From an uncultured Clostridium sp. (GTDB taxonomy: Bacteria > Bacillota > Clostridia > TANB77 > CAG-508): DNA of 64,000 nt. Numbering within the stretch: position 1 is the stretch's first letter; each line of letters starts with the position of its first letter. The position numbers and the translations under genes were made by a program. Below the pieces are notes generated by a model, which did not search any database, was not told the origin of the DNA, and saw only the letters and a program-made list of their open reading frames with translations. Where the stretch lies: NCBI GenBank assembly GCA_900557195.1, contig USRT01000001.1:1-64000 (forward strand). Direction: 5' to 3'. This document shows positions 56,224 through 64,000 of this stretch, piece by piece.

Positions 56224-56508
56224 TTAATCGTCCTTCATTGCAGTTACAATAATCCAAAGTTTTGACGGGTTTTTAAGCATTCCATTATCGACTTCAAGCT
56301 TATCTGTCACATCTACTTTCCAGTTACCAATATCAATCTTAGCACCCGGAGAAATGTACAGCCTCACTTTTTTAGGTTCATCAAGTTTTTCCTGCATCAC
56401 AAGGCCTTCATAAGCCTTTTCCCCTGGAAAGAGCGAAAGCTTGCAGCCATCTATTTGAGCAAGAACCTCATCTACCAAATCATACTTAACCCGTTTATTA
56501 GCACCCAT
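56224..56508 (-). CDS. Hypothetical protein of foreign composition
   Basis: A 94-residue protein, acidic/basic mixed, with no recognised domain; it looks like a small beta-rich protein (KVRLYISPGAKIDIGNWKVDV). AAGGAGGC precedes the ATG. It has an in-frame CGG (56491-56493) read as a sense codon: a C skip would hit a TAG soon after. Higher G+C and codon use link it to the lrgAB genes upstream and to purA and the 10.9-kb gene, not to its groESL neighbours. Confidence 0.6.
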   Translation of the reverse strand: MGANKRVKYDLVDEVLAQIDGCKLSLFPGEKAYEGLVMQEKLDEPKKVRLYISPGAKIDIGNWKVDVTDKLEVDNGMLKNPSKLWIIVTAMKDD

Positions 56509-56690
56509 AATTTAAGATGCCTCCTTTCAAATTTTCTATCCACTCATATGAGTGAATATTTTAATTATATCATGTTTTTATATTTTTTACTACTATTTTA
56601 TCACTATATAAATAGCAAATCGAAAAATTTCCATTACTCACATTATATATTAATTTTGTCACATTTCCCTGAAATAGTTCATTTACCAAA

Positions 56691-56733
56691 AAACTGAGGA
56701 GAAAACTTCAAAGTTAATCTCCCCAATTCTTAT
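56691..56733 (-). terminator. Intrinsic terminator of lrgB
   Basis: TTGGGGAGATTAACTTTGAAGTTTTCTCCTCAGTTTTTTGG on the minus strand, just past the lrgB stop. Confidence 0.7.
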
Positions 56734-56735
56734 GC

Positions 56736-57437
56736 TTACACTGTAAATCCAAACCAAATCGGTGCAATAATAACAGTTGCAAGTGCACTAAGACACATTG
56801 ACAAACTAGCAACAGCACCTGCTGTCTCAGACTGTTTAAGTGCTAAAGCTGTTCCCTGTCCATGTCCAGCACTACCAAGTGCAACTCCCATCGCAATTGG
56901 ATTTTTAATCTTAAATAGTTTAACTAACAATTTACCAAATACCCCAATAATCACGCCAGTTAAAATGACCGTAGCTGTAGTTATCGCAATATTACCATTC
57001 AAGGACTCTGATACGCCCTTAGCAATAGCTGCAGTTATCGATTTTGGTAAAATTGTGGCATACTGTTCTGCTGTCAAACTGAAGATTGTCTTCAGTATAA
57101 ACATCGCTGCAAAAGACGAAAGCATTCCAAAAATAATTCCACTGATAATCGGAATTGCATTTTTTCCAATCTCATGAATGTTTTTGTACAACTTTACACC
57201 CAACGCAGCAGTTGCAGGAGTCAAGAGAAAGCTAATATACTTTCCTCCGCCAATATAGGTCTCGTAATTAGTATTTGTAATTTTCATTACAATAATTACA
57301 GTTACTACTGACATGAGCAGTTCATTAAAAAGAACTGTCTTGAATCTCTTGTTCAAAATAGAACCAAGCATAAAACCTGCAACAGTGATCATGATCCAAA
57401 AAAACTCACTATTCTTTACAATTTCCATTACTTCCAT
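56736..57437 (-). CDS. lrgB: LrgB/CidB-family membrane protein
   Basis: A 233-residue protein with six to seven helices and the LrgB signature GSAGHGQGTALALKQSETAGAVASL near the C-terminus. With LrgA it forms the holin/antiholin-like or pyruvate-transport pair. The start overlaps lrgA's 3' end by 29 bp. The codon use and G+C differ from flanking native genes, and no in-frame CGG occurs. It is probably an acquired module. Confidence 0.9.
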   Translation of the reverse strand: MEVMEIVKNSEFFWIMITVAGFMLGSILNKRFKTVLFNELLMSVVTVIIVMKITNTNYETYIGGGKYISFLLTPATAALGVKLYKNIHEIGKNAIPIISGIIFGMLSSFAAMFILKTIFSLTAEQYATILPKSITAAIAKGVSESLNGNIAITTATVILTGVIIGVFGKLLVKLFKIKNPIAMGVALGSAGHGQGTALALKQSETAGAVASLSMCLSALATVIIAPIWFGFTV

Positions 57438-57849
57438 TACGGTCTCCTTTCAGCTTTTTAATCAACCACATCAACCCCTGCACTGTACATCCAGATACAG
57501 CAAGTACAATTACTGAACCAAGTGTAGATGCAATCAATGCAGGAAAAATCATCTGCAAAAGCTGTTCCATCTCGTCAATGATACTTACTGTTCCTGGGAC
57601 AAAAGCTAACAACATACATCCTGCCAAGATATTGCTAAGCTTTTCAATCCACTCAAGCTTTATAACTTTGAATTGCAACAGTACATACACAATTACAAAG
57701 TCATATACAGGGCTACTGCAATTGATTGGAATAATTGCTGCCATGAGTTCTCCCACAAAGCATATCAATGCTAAAATGAGAATTTGCACCATCATAGGTG
57801 CATCTTTGGTCGCTTCTGGTTTCTTCGAGGCTGTGCTGTCATTTTTCAT
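57409..57849 (-). CDS. lrgA: LrgA/CidA-family holin-like protein
   Basis: 146 residues; an N-terminal charged leader then four helices with LICFVGELMAAIIPINCS, LLQFKVIKLEWIEKLSNILAGCML, and VPGTVSIIDEMEQLLQ. The LrgA family works with LrgB in murein hydrolase control or pyruvate uptake. AAGGAAGGAAAAT precedes the ATG. Upstream (57850-58122) is AT-rich spacer with no gene. Confidence 0.88.
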   Translation of the reverse strand: MKNDSTASKKPEATKDAPMMVQILILALICFVGELMAAIIPINCSSPVYDFVIVYVLLQFKVIKLEWIEKLSNILAGCMLLAFVPGTVSIIDEMEQLLQMIFPALIASTLGSVIVLAVSGCTVQGLMWLIKKLKGDRNGSNGNCKE

Positions 57850-58122
57850 ATTTTCCTTCCTTTCTAGACCTCAAAATTTAAATTGTAAGTAGCTTATCTC
57901 AAATTATTGAAACATTTTGGATTTTCTACTGCCAATTTATGTAACTATTATACCATGTTTCATATCATTATGCAATATTGTGCTATATTCCTGTAATATT
58001 TTTGTAATATTTTTAATATTTTTGTAAAATATTATATATTTATAGATTTTATACATACACTATTTATACAATTATATTATCTTATTCAACTTATTTTCTA
58101 TCAATTCAAAATAGTTCTTCCC

Positions 58123-59721
58123 TTATTTATTCTTACAAGCCTTCACAAACTCCACAAAAAGAGGCGCTGGTCTATCTGGTCTAGACTTAAACTCTGGGTG
58201 GAATTGTCCTGCTATAAAGAATGGATGATTTTTTAATTCTACAATTTCTACTAAACTTCCATCTGGTGATGTACCAGATGCAATAAGTCCATATTGTGCT
58301 AGTTTTTCTTTATAATCATTATTAAATTCAAAACGGTGTCTATGTCTTTCTGAAATTTTTTCTTCTCCATATATTTTTCTTGCTAAAGTTCCCTCTTTTA
58401 TAATACATGGATATGCTCCTAATCTCATTGTTCCACCCTTTTTATTAATATCTTTTTGATCTTCCATAATATGAATAACAGGATTTTTACATTTAGCATT
58501 TAATTCAGCAGAATCTGCATCTTCTATTTTAGCAACATTTCTTGCAAATTCTACAACTGTCATTTGCATTCCTAAACATATTCCTAAAAATGGTATACTA
58601 TTTTCTCTTGCATACTTTATAGCCTCTATCTTTCCTTCTATTCCTCTATTTCCAAACCCTCCTGGAACTAGTATTCCATTATATTTTCCTAAAATATCTT
58701 TTACATTTTCTTCTTTAATTGCTTCTGAATCAATAAGATCAATTTTCACATTGACATGACTTGCAAATCCACCATGTTTTAAACTTTCTATAACAGATAT
58801 ATATGAATCTTCAAGACTAATGTATTTACCAACTATCGCTATTTTTACATCCTCATCTTTTATACTTTTAATATTTTCAATCATTTCTTCCCATTTTGCA
58901 TTTTGTGGCTTTCTCTTTTCCAATTTAAGTTTATCGCACACAACCTCTGCTAATCCTTCTCTTTCTAGCATTAATGGAACTTCATATAAATTTTCTACTG
59001 TTGAATTCTCTATAATATGACTTCTTTTAACATTACAAAATAAAGCCATTTTTTCTTTCATTCCTTCTGGTATTGGTATTTGTGAACGGCAAACTAAAAT
59101 ATCTGGTTTAATTCCTAAACTTTGAAGTTCTTTTACAGAATGTTGTGTTGGTTTTGATTTAAGTTCATTTGAACCTTCAATATATGGAAGTAATGTAACA
59201 TGAATATATATAACATCTTCATCATTTTGTTCTATCCCAACTTGTCTAATAGCTTCTAAGAATGGTAGGCTTTCTATATCTCCTACAGTCCCACCAATTT
59301 CTGTAATAACAATATTGGTATCTGTTTCATTAAATTTATATACTTTTTCTTTAATAGCATTAGTTATATGCGGAATTACTTGAACTGTTTTTCCTAGGTA
59401 GTCTCCTCTTCTTTCTTTTTCAATTACTTCTGAATATATTCTACCTGTTGTTATACTTGAATTTTTTGTTAAATTTTCATCAATAAATCTTTCATAATGT
59501 CCTAAATCCAAATCTGTTTCTGCTCCATCATCTGTTACAAACACTTCTCCATGTTCACATGGATTCATTGTTCCAGGATCTACATTTATATATGGATCAA
59601 ATTTTTGAATAGTAACTTTATATCCTCTATTTTTAAGTAATCTCCCCAAAGATGCTGCAGTTATTCCTTTACCAAGTCCTGATACAACTCCACCAGTTAC
59701 AAATATGTATTTTGTATTCAT
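58123..59721 (-). CDS. pyrG: CTP synthase
   Basis: Converts UTP to CTP with glutamine. The start is ATG 59719-59721 (MNTKYIFVTGG) with AGGAGGATTGTTTA upstream; an earlier in-frame ATG is ignored. About 532 residues: synthetase domain (VTGGVVSGLGKGITAASLG, residues 6-24; PYINVDPGTMNP; IGGTVGDIE) and class I glutaminase domain (GGFGNRGIEGK, nucleophile in FLGICLGMQM, C-terminal H-x-E in FHPEFKSRP). No in-frame CGG. Confidence 0.96.
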   Translation of the reverse strand: MNTKYIFVTGGVVSGLGKGITAASLGRLLKNRGYKVTIQKFDPYINVDPGTMNPCEHGEVFVTDDGAETDLDLGHYERFIDENLTKNSSITTGRIYSEVIEKERRGDYLGKTVQVIPHITNAIKEKVYKFNETDTNIVITEIGGTVGDIESLPFLEAIRQVGIEQNDEDVIYIHVTLLPYIEGSNELKSKPTQHSVKELQSLGIKPDILVCRSQIPIPEGMKEKMALFCNVKRSHIIENSTVENLYEVPLMLEREGLAEVVCDKLKLEKRKPQNAKWEEMIENIKSIKDEDVKIAIVGKYISLEDSYISVIESLKHGGFASHVNVKIDLIDSEAIKEENVKDILGKYNGILVPGGFGNRGIEGKIEAIKYARENSIPFLGICLGMQMTVVEFARNVAKIEDADSAELNAKCKNPVIHIMEDQKDINKKGGTMRLGAYPCIIKEGTLARKIYGEEKISERHRHRFEFNNDYKEKLAQYGLIASGTSPDGSLVEIVELKNHPFFIAGQFHPEFKSRPDRPAPLFVEFVKACKNK

Positions 59722-60061
59722 TAAACAATCCTCCTTATTCTCTGTTAACCACATTTTAAATCTTTAATCTAATTGTAATTATAATTTATATTAAAAATAA
59801 ATTAGTATTTTCTCTCAATCACTAATTTTATTTTCTCTTCCGAAATTAATTAGTAATTTTTTATATAAATAAAATAAAAAAAGATTTAAAAAATTCCTAC
59901 AAAAAATGCGGTTTTTTTTAAATCTATTATTATTTTAACACTTATTTTATTAAGTTTCAATGCTTTTGCAAATTTTTATTTATATTATTTTTTAATAAAA
60001 TATTGACAATACTAAAAAATATATATATTTTATTTTTATTAAAATTATAAGGAGGTACTTT
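59722..60061. promoter_or_regulatory. Divergent pyrG/deoD intergenic region
   Basis: AGATTTAAAAAA...TTTTTTTTAAATCT (59882-59929) is a terminator-like hairpin with a T-run on the minus strand, upstream of pyrG; it could attenuate pyrG or insulate the two genes. A TATAAT at about 59773-59778 may be the pyrG -10. On the plus strand TTGACA (60003-60008) with a TATATT/TATTTT box ~16 bp later serves deoD. Confidence 0.5.
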
Positions 60062-60782
60062 ATGACACCACATATTAGTTCAAAAAAAGAAGATATTGCA
60101 AAAACAGTATTAATGCCAGGTGATCCATTAAGAGCAAAATATATTGCAGAAAATTTTTTAGAAAATGCAAGACTTATTAATTCTGTAAGAAATATTTATG
60201 GCTATACAGGAACATACAAAGGAAAGGAAATAACAGTATTTGCTTCTGGAATGGGTATGCCAAGTATGGGAATTTATTGTTATGAATTATATAAATTCTA
60301 TGATGTAGAAAACATTATTAGAATAGGATCTTGCCGGAGCATATACAGAAGATTTAAACTTATTTGATACTATTTTAGTAGATAAAACTTATACAGAAGG
60401 AAACTTCGCTAAAGCTTTACATGGAAAAGAAGAACATATTACCGAAGCAGATTCTACAATAAATAATCTAATTGAAGAAACAGCAAAAGAAATCAAAATT
60501 CCATATGTAAAAGGTAATACTCTATGCGGTGAATGTTTTGATTACTATGTTGAAAGTATAGATGATTTAATTTCAAGATTTCCTAAAGAATTAAACATTA
60601 TTGGAGTCGAAATGGAAGCTTTTGCATTATTTTATACAGCAAAATATTTAAATAAAAAAGCCGCTTGTTTGCTTACAGTCGTAGATTCTCATTATAAAAA
60701 GCAAGAAATTTCATCAGAAGCAAGAGAAAAATCTTTAAATGATATGATACTTCTTGCACTAGAAAGCACTTTAAAAATTTAA
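60062..60782 (+). CDS. deoD: Purine-nucleoside phosphorylase DeoD; +1 skip at CGGA (residue 92)
   Basis: Hexameric PNP that splits purine nucleosides with phosphate. CGG 60335-60337 interrupts the frame; skipping the C gives RIGSCGAYTEDLNLFDT, where the SCG motif is conserved in all DeoD proteins. The restored length is 239, identical to the family standard. Other motifs: MPGDPLRAKYIAE, GMGMPSMGIY, VEMEAFALF, and the catalytic VVDSH region near the end. GGAGG precedes the ATG. Without the skip the enzyme ends after ~100 residues. Confidence 0.96.
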
Positions 60783-60995
60783 ATTCACAATCCATTTAAC
60801 AGTACACACTAGCCTCAAAAAGGATACTATATATAAATTCAAACCAATCGCCGATGGTACTACCATAGCCTACTCTTCTAACTAAACTACGTGGTATAAA
60901 ATTAATTAACTGCTCTCGTTTGCCACGCTTCAAGATTGGTTTAAATTTATATATAGTATCCTTTTTGAGGCGGTAACAATTTTCTCTTTTAAAAA
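60781..60995. repeat. Palindromic element, family 1 (full copy)
   Basis: Arms at about 60811-60848 and 60934-60971 pair over 38 bp with one mismatch, but are unlike the arms of the 21.2- and 41.0-kb copies. The core has ACCAATCGCCGATGGTAC, ACGTGGTATAAA and TTTGCCACGCTTCAAG. The 3' flank GGCGGTAACAATTTTCTCTTTT is conserved. It abuts the deoD stop. Confidence 0.85.
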
Positions 60996-61002
60996 AATAC
61001 AA

Positions 61003-61040
61003 GTCATAAAAATTTGTTAAAATTTCTATGACTTATTTTA
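61003..61040. terminator. Intrinsic terminator between deoD and greA
   Basis: AAGTCATAAAAATTTGTTAAAATTTCTATGACTT followed by ATTTTAATT on the plus strand. Confidence 0.6.
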
Positions 61041-61115
61041 ATTATATAATTAAAATTTTAAATTCATACTGTTTAAATTTTTAATCATATAAGATATTTT
61101 TAATTTATATTTACT

Positions 61116-61592
61116 TTATTTGGTTATTGCTAAAACCTTATATTTCATTGCCCCTGCTGGTGCTTGAACTTCAACTATTTGATTCTTTTTAGCACCTAAA
61201 AGAGCAGTACCTATTGGAGATTCATTTGATATTCTATTTAAACTTAAATCAACTTCTGTGGAACCTACTATAGTATAACAAACTTCTTCTTCAAATTCCA
61301 TATCAAATAATTTTACTGTATTTCCAACTTGAACAGTTTTTGTATCTATTTCTGATTCATCAATAATTTTTGCATGTCTTAGTTTATTTTCTAATTCTAC
61401 AATTTTATTTTCATTTTCGGCTTGAGCACCTTTTGCCTCATCATATTCTGAATTTTCAGATAAATCACCAAATCCTAAAGCAACTTTTATTCTTTCTGCT
61501 ATTTCAGCTCTTTTCTCAGTTTTTAAATAATCTAATTCTTTTTCTAGATTTTCATAACCTTCTTGTGTTAATATTACTTCTTTATCGTCCAT
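61116..61592 (-). CDS. greA: Transcription elongation factor GreA
   Basis: Rescues backtracked RNA polymerase by stimulating transcript cleavage. About 158 residues from ATG 61590-61592 (MDDKEVILTQEGYENLEKEL) behind AGGAGG; an upstream in-frame start is rejected for lack of a ribosome site. The N-terminal coiled coil carries the acidic tip GDLSENSEYDEAK, and the C-terminal FKBP-like domain ends in GTALLGAKKNQIVEVQAPAG. No CGG. Confidence 0.95.
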   Translation of the reverse strand: MDDKEVILTQEGYENLEKELDYLKTEKRAEIAERIKVALGFGDLSENSEYDEAKGAQAENENKIVELENKLRHAKIIDESEIDTKTVQVGNTVKLFDMEFEEEVCYTIVGSTEVDLSLNRISNESPIGTALLGAKKNQIVEVQAPAGAMKYKVLAITK

Positions 61593-61684
61593 AGTTTTTT
61601 CCTCCTTGTGTATAAAAAAATTTGCACTTATGTAAATTCGCAACTCTAAATTCCTACATATATTAATCTAGTTTCTTTAATTTG

Positions 61685-62714
61685 TCAAGCAATTTTTGTA
61701 TATTCCATATTTTGGATTTTTCCTCTTTCACCTAATAATCCTTTAATAATTATATTATCTTTCTCTATTTTGTCTAAGACTCTTTCTAATCTTTTTTCTT
61801 CAAATATATAGCTTTCATATAAATCTATATGTTCAAATAAATAGTAATCTCTTATCTTATAATTTATATCAGCAATTTGCATTGAATTTATAACAATTCC
61901 ATTAAAAGACTTTTCCATCTTCATAATATTATCACTTAAATTTATAATCATAGCATTACGATTTATCTGATACTTAGAAATCTCATCTTGTTTTAAATCA
62001 AAATTAATAATTATTTCAGCTTTTTGAAGACTTTTCTTTTTATTATTTGCGACGGCTATCATAATTCCTTTTTTCTCATACAAGTATGTTTCTAATTTTC
62101 CGGAAATGTCTTATTTGCTTTGTTACAATCTTTACACTTTTAACTTTTCCACATATATATTCTATCAAATCAATATTTATTTCACTATTTTGATTTATTA
62201 CTATATGTATATTTTGTGTTTCAAGCTTTTCATTTCTAGCATGCACAATATATTCTAATACATTTCCTAGCATAACTTTTAATAAATACTTTCCATCTAA
62301 AATCTTTACATTATTATGAGTACATATATTTCTTATTTCTTCTAATTCTTTTAGCTTTTTGGATAAAATAATAATTTTCACATTATATATATTAACAGCT
62401 CTCTCAATATTATTAATACATTTTTTATACAAATACTTAGTAAATTTATTGCCACTTGTATCTTTTATTTTATCTATATTTATTGGGATTATACAAAATA
62501 AGCTTTCATCTTTAAGCATTTCTATTTCTAATTTTCCTCTAAACATTTTTAAACAAAAATTGATATTAATAAAAATTCGAAGAAAAAAATTATATATCCT
62601 TTTCATTTGTCTCGATTTTATTTTATTATGCAATTTTATTAAATTGTTATAATTCCAAACTTCTAATTTACTCATGCATTCTTTTAAATACATTTTTACA
62701 TTTTTTTCCTTCAT
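61685..62714 (-). CDS. Hypothetical protein; +1 skip at CGGA (residue 205)
   Basis: ATG 62712-62714; the frame continues to CGG 62100-62102, where skipping the C gives KQIRHFGKLETYLYEKKGI and a 342-residue protein. Without the skip the two halves make no sense alone: the second has no ribosome site. The first half is basic/helical with a NIHIVINQNSEINI strand; the second has IMIAVANNKKKSLQKAEIIINFD, a Rossmann-like beta-alpha-beta. No family recognised. It ends with TGA (one of two TGA stops here). Confidence 0.7.
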
Positions 62715-62726
62715 AAAAAATCACCT

Positions 62727-62763
62727 AAATATAATCTGTTTTATATTATATTTAGGTAATCAT
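62727..62763 (-). terminator. Hairpin terminator after the GH18 gene
   Basis: On the minus strand ACCTAAATATAATATAAAACAGATTATATTTAGGT followed by GATTTTTT, directly before the start of the next gene; it may serve as terminator or attenuator. Confidence 0.65.
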
Positions 62764-62767
62764 AAAA

Positions 62768-64000
62768 TTATTCATTATTTAATTCTTGTTTTATAATATT
62801 CCAAATGTTTTCATTTTCGAAGTCTTTAACCCAATAAGAAGAACCAGCTAGATTGTATTTATTTACTAATGATAACTTTTCTTTTATTGAATCTTCATCC
62901 TCTATCCACATTTTATAAATAGCTCCATCTTTTTCATATTGTATGTAGTTTTGCTTTAATATCTCATCCCACTCTTTAGTTACACCTTCTGGAATAGATT
63001 TTTCCACATTTTTCATAGTTACAACAGAGCTTGTTACTTCTCCATTTTTTACTTTCCAAAGTCTTGTATAAAATGGCATTCCTAAAACTAATTTTTCTGC
63101 TGGAACCTCTTCTTGTTTGCCTATAAATTTATTTATATTTAATTCTACCCAATCAAATCCTGCAACAGTTCCTTCTTCTCCTTCTTCATTAGCATACTCT
63201 CCATGTTGGTCATATGCCATAAACATAATATAATCTGCAACATCACCTAAAACATTCCTATTAAAACATAAAGACCAATCTGGTGAACCATCCGGTGCTG
63301 TTACATCAACTGATACAACCTTTCCTAATTCTTTAATTCTTGGTGTAAGTTCTATTATGAATCTAGAAAATAAATCCCTATCTTCTTCTTTCATATATTC
63401 AAAATCAATATTTATCCCATCCAAATTATATTTTTTTACTTTATCTACAATTTGATTAATTAGCTTTTCTCTTAGTTTGTAATCTTTCATTATTTCTGAT
63501 GTTGTTTCTTTCATTGAATCATTAGAAACTAGTGGCCATACTTTATATCCATTAGAATGTGCCCATTTAATATATTCTTCTCCACTTGTTCCAACATTTT
63601 CTAAAAGGTTACCTTTTCCTAATTTTTCTAAAGTAAAAAATGCAGGTGAAACTACATTTACACCTTGAATAGTAGTTCCAGTTCTATTTGGTGCATGTCC
63701 ATATTCAGAAAAGTATTCCCAAATTAGACTGACCTTTCCTTCTATTTGTTTATTCTCTACTTTAGCTTCTCTTGATGTAACTTTTTCAGAAATAGAATCT
63801 TGCTTTACATATCCTAGTTTTCCTGTTTTAGTTCTAACTTTTACAAAATCTTTTGATGTAGACCCGCGAATCTTCCGATTTAGCTTGTACTATATAAACC
63901 TCATCTCCTTTTTCTAACTCATCAATTGTTTTTGAAAAATATGTATCTTTATATTTTACCTTATTTTTATCTAAACTAGTTGCTGTTTCTAATTTTCTAT
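62768..64000 (-). CDS. GH18-family glycoside hydrolase with SH3-like domain (N-terminus outside window); +1 skip at CGGG
   Basis: Related to spore-cortex N-acetylglucosaminidases of the SleL/YaaH type. The visible part begins in an SH3-like domain (DEVYIVQAKSEDS), where CGG 63866-63868 interrupts it; skipping the C gives EDSGSTSKDFVKVRTKTGKLGYV. The GH18 barrel follows with DGINIDFE (catalytic Glu), VSVDVTAPDGSPDW, MAYDQHGEYA, VLGMPFYTRLW and a final SSYWVKDFE. The +1 site is the only one where the next base is G (GGG Gly). The start is outside the window. Confidence 0.88.

Noticed and set aside
62100..62102. Reading the 62.7-kb protein as two separate genes
   Set aside because: The second half has no ribosome site and begins inside the first; one C skip fuses them seamlessly.
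10632..63868. Treating the broken genes as pseudogenes or sequencing errors
   Set aside because: All breaks are +1, all at an in-frame CGG, all restore a conserved Gly, and essential genes are involved; out-of-frame CGGs are harmless. Random decay or errors would not show this.
10632..63868. Simple reassignment of the CGG triplet to another amino acid (Trp or Gln as reported elsewhere)
   Set aside because: A triplet reassignment keeps the frame; here the frame after CGG is wrong unless one base is skipped.
1..64000. CRISPR arrays, prophage modules, transposase genes or rRNA
   Set aside because: I saw no regular short direct repeats with spacers, no phage structural genes, no intact transposase and no rRNA segments in the window.

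Overview
The window is AT-rich, densely packed DNA from a spore-forming low-GC Firmicute, most likely an uncultured gut Clostridia lineage. Evidence for this is spo0A, ylbJ, a cortex-type GH18 enzyme, MurT/GatD, a CarD-like regulator next to dnaG-rpoD, a sortase with its Cna-B substrate, and stop codons that are almost all TAA or TAG. Most genes are on the minus strand.

The main result concerns decoding. Nineteen in-frame CGG codons occur in fifteen otherwise intact native genes (mfd x2, rpoD, feoB x4, recQ x2, deoD, baiN, two NUDIX/lyase-type enzymes, a GH18 enzyme, zinc-ribbon and hypothetical proteins). At every one the reading frame moves by exactly +1, so the C is skipped and the following GGN is read as the Gly the family expects. 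About forty out-of-frame CGGs in the same native genes cause no shift. The native genes therefore behave as if CGGN were a four-base glycine codon, or CGG a constitutive +1 shift codon. A sequencing error would not respect the reading frame. The gene coordinates below span these sites.

Layout. 1-1.57 kb: an in-frame chimera of a PP2C start, a solute-binding protein and a ROK kinase (foreign or misassembled). 1.58-7.5 kb: rlmN, a polysaccharide deacetylase, a HEPN/MNT-type pair whose MNT half carries an in-frame TGA, and murT/gatD with a GatD that lacks its nucleophile. 7.6-18 kb: aspS, a hypothetical gene, a foreign membrane protein, maf, two NUDIX genes, an rRNA methyltransferase, mfd and a TSCPD protein. 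18.5-27.2 kb: ylbJ, small proteins, tRNA-Met, rpoD-dnaG, carD, dut and feoA. 27.3-34.7 kb: a foreign-looking divergent purA splitting feoA from feoB, then feoB, a GNAT, a YgjP-type protease and recQ. 34.9-44.3 kb: DUF2752 and zinc-ribbon membrane proteins, spo0A, yigZ, baiN, a PLP lyase, a WG-repeat protein and a CNNM transporter. 44.7-53 kb: a Cna-B surface protein, a sortase, an ART-like protein and a two-component system. 53-64 kb: groESL, foreign lrgAB, pyrG, deoD, greA, a hypothetical gene and a GH18 enzyme.

A family of about 200-250 bp palindromic elements is scattered between genes (21.2, 41.0, 44.5, 60.8 kb; deleted or partial copies at 4.7, 26.7, 33.3, 53.0 kb). Their roughly 40 bp arms differ between copies but pair almost perfectly within each copy. 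Two unrelated palindromes at 2.7 and 18.3 kb have the same design. Three patches richer in G+C (10.86-11.26, 27.3-28.65, 56.2-57.85 kb), plus the left edge, look imported; three of these four (not the left edge) contain CGG codons that must be read as ordinary sense codons.
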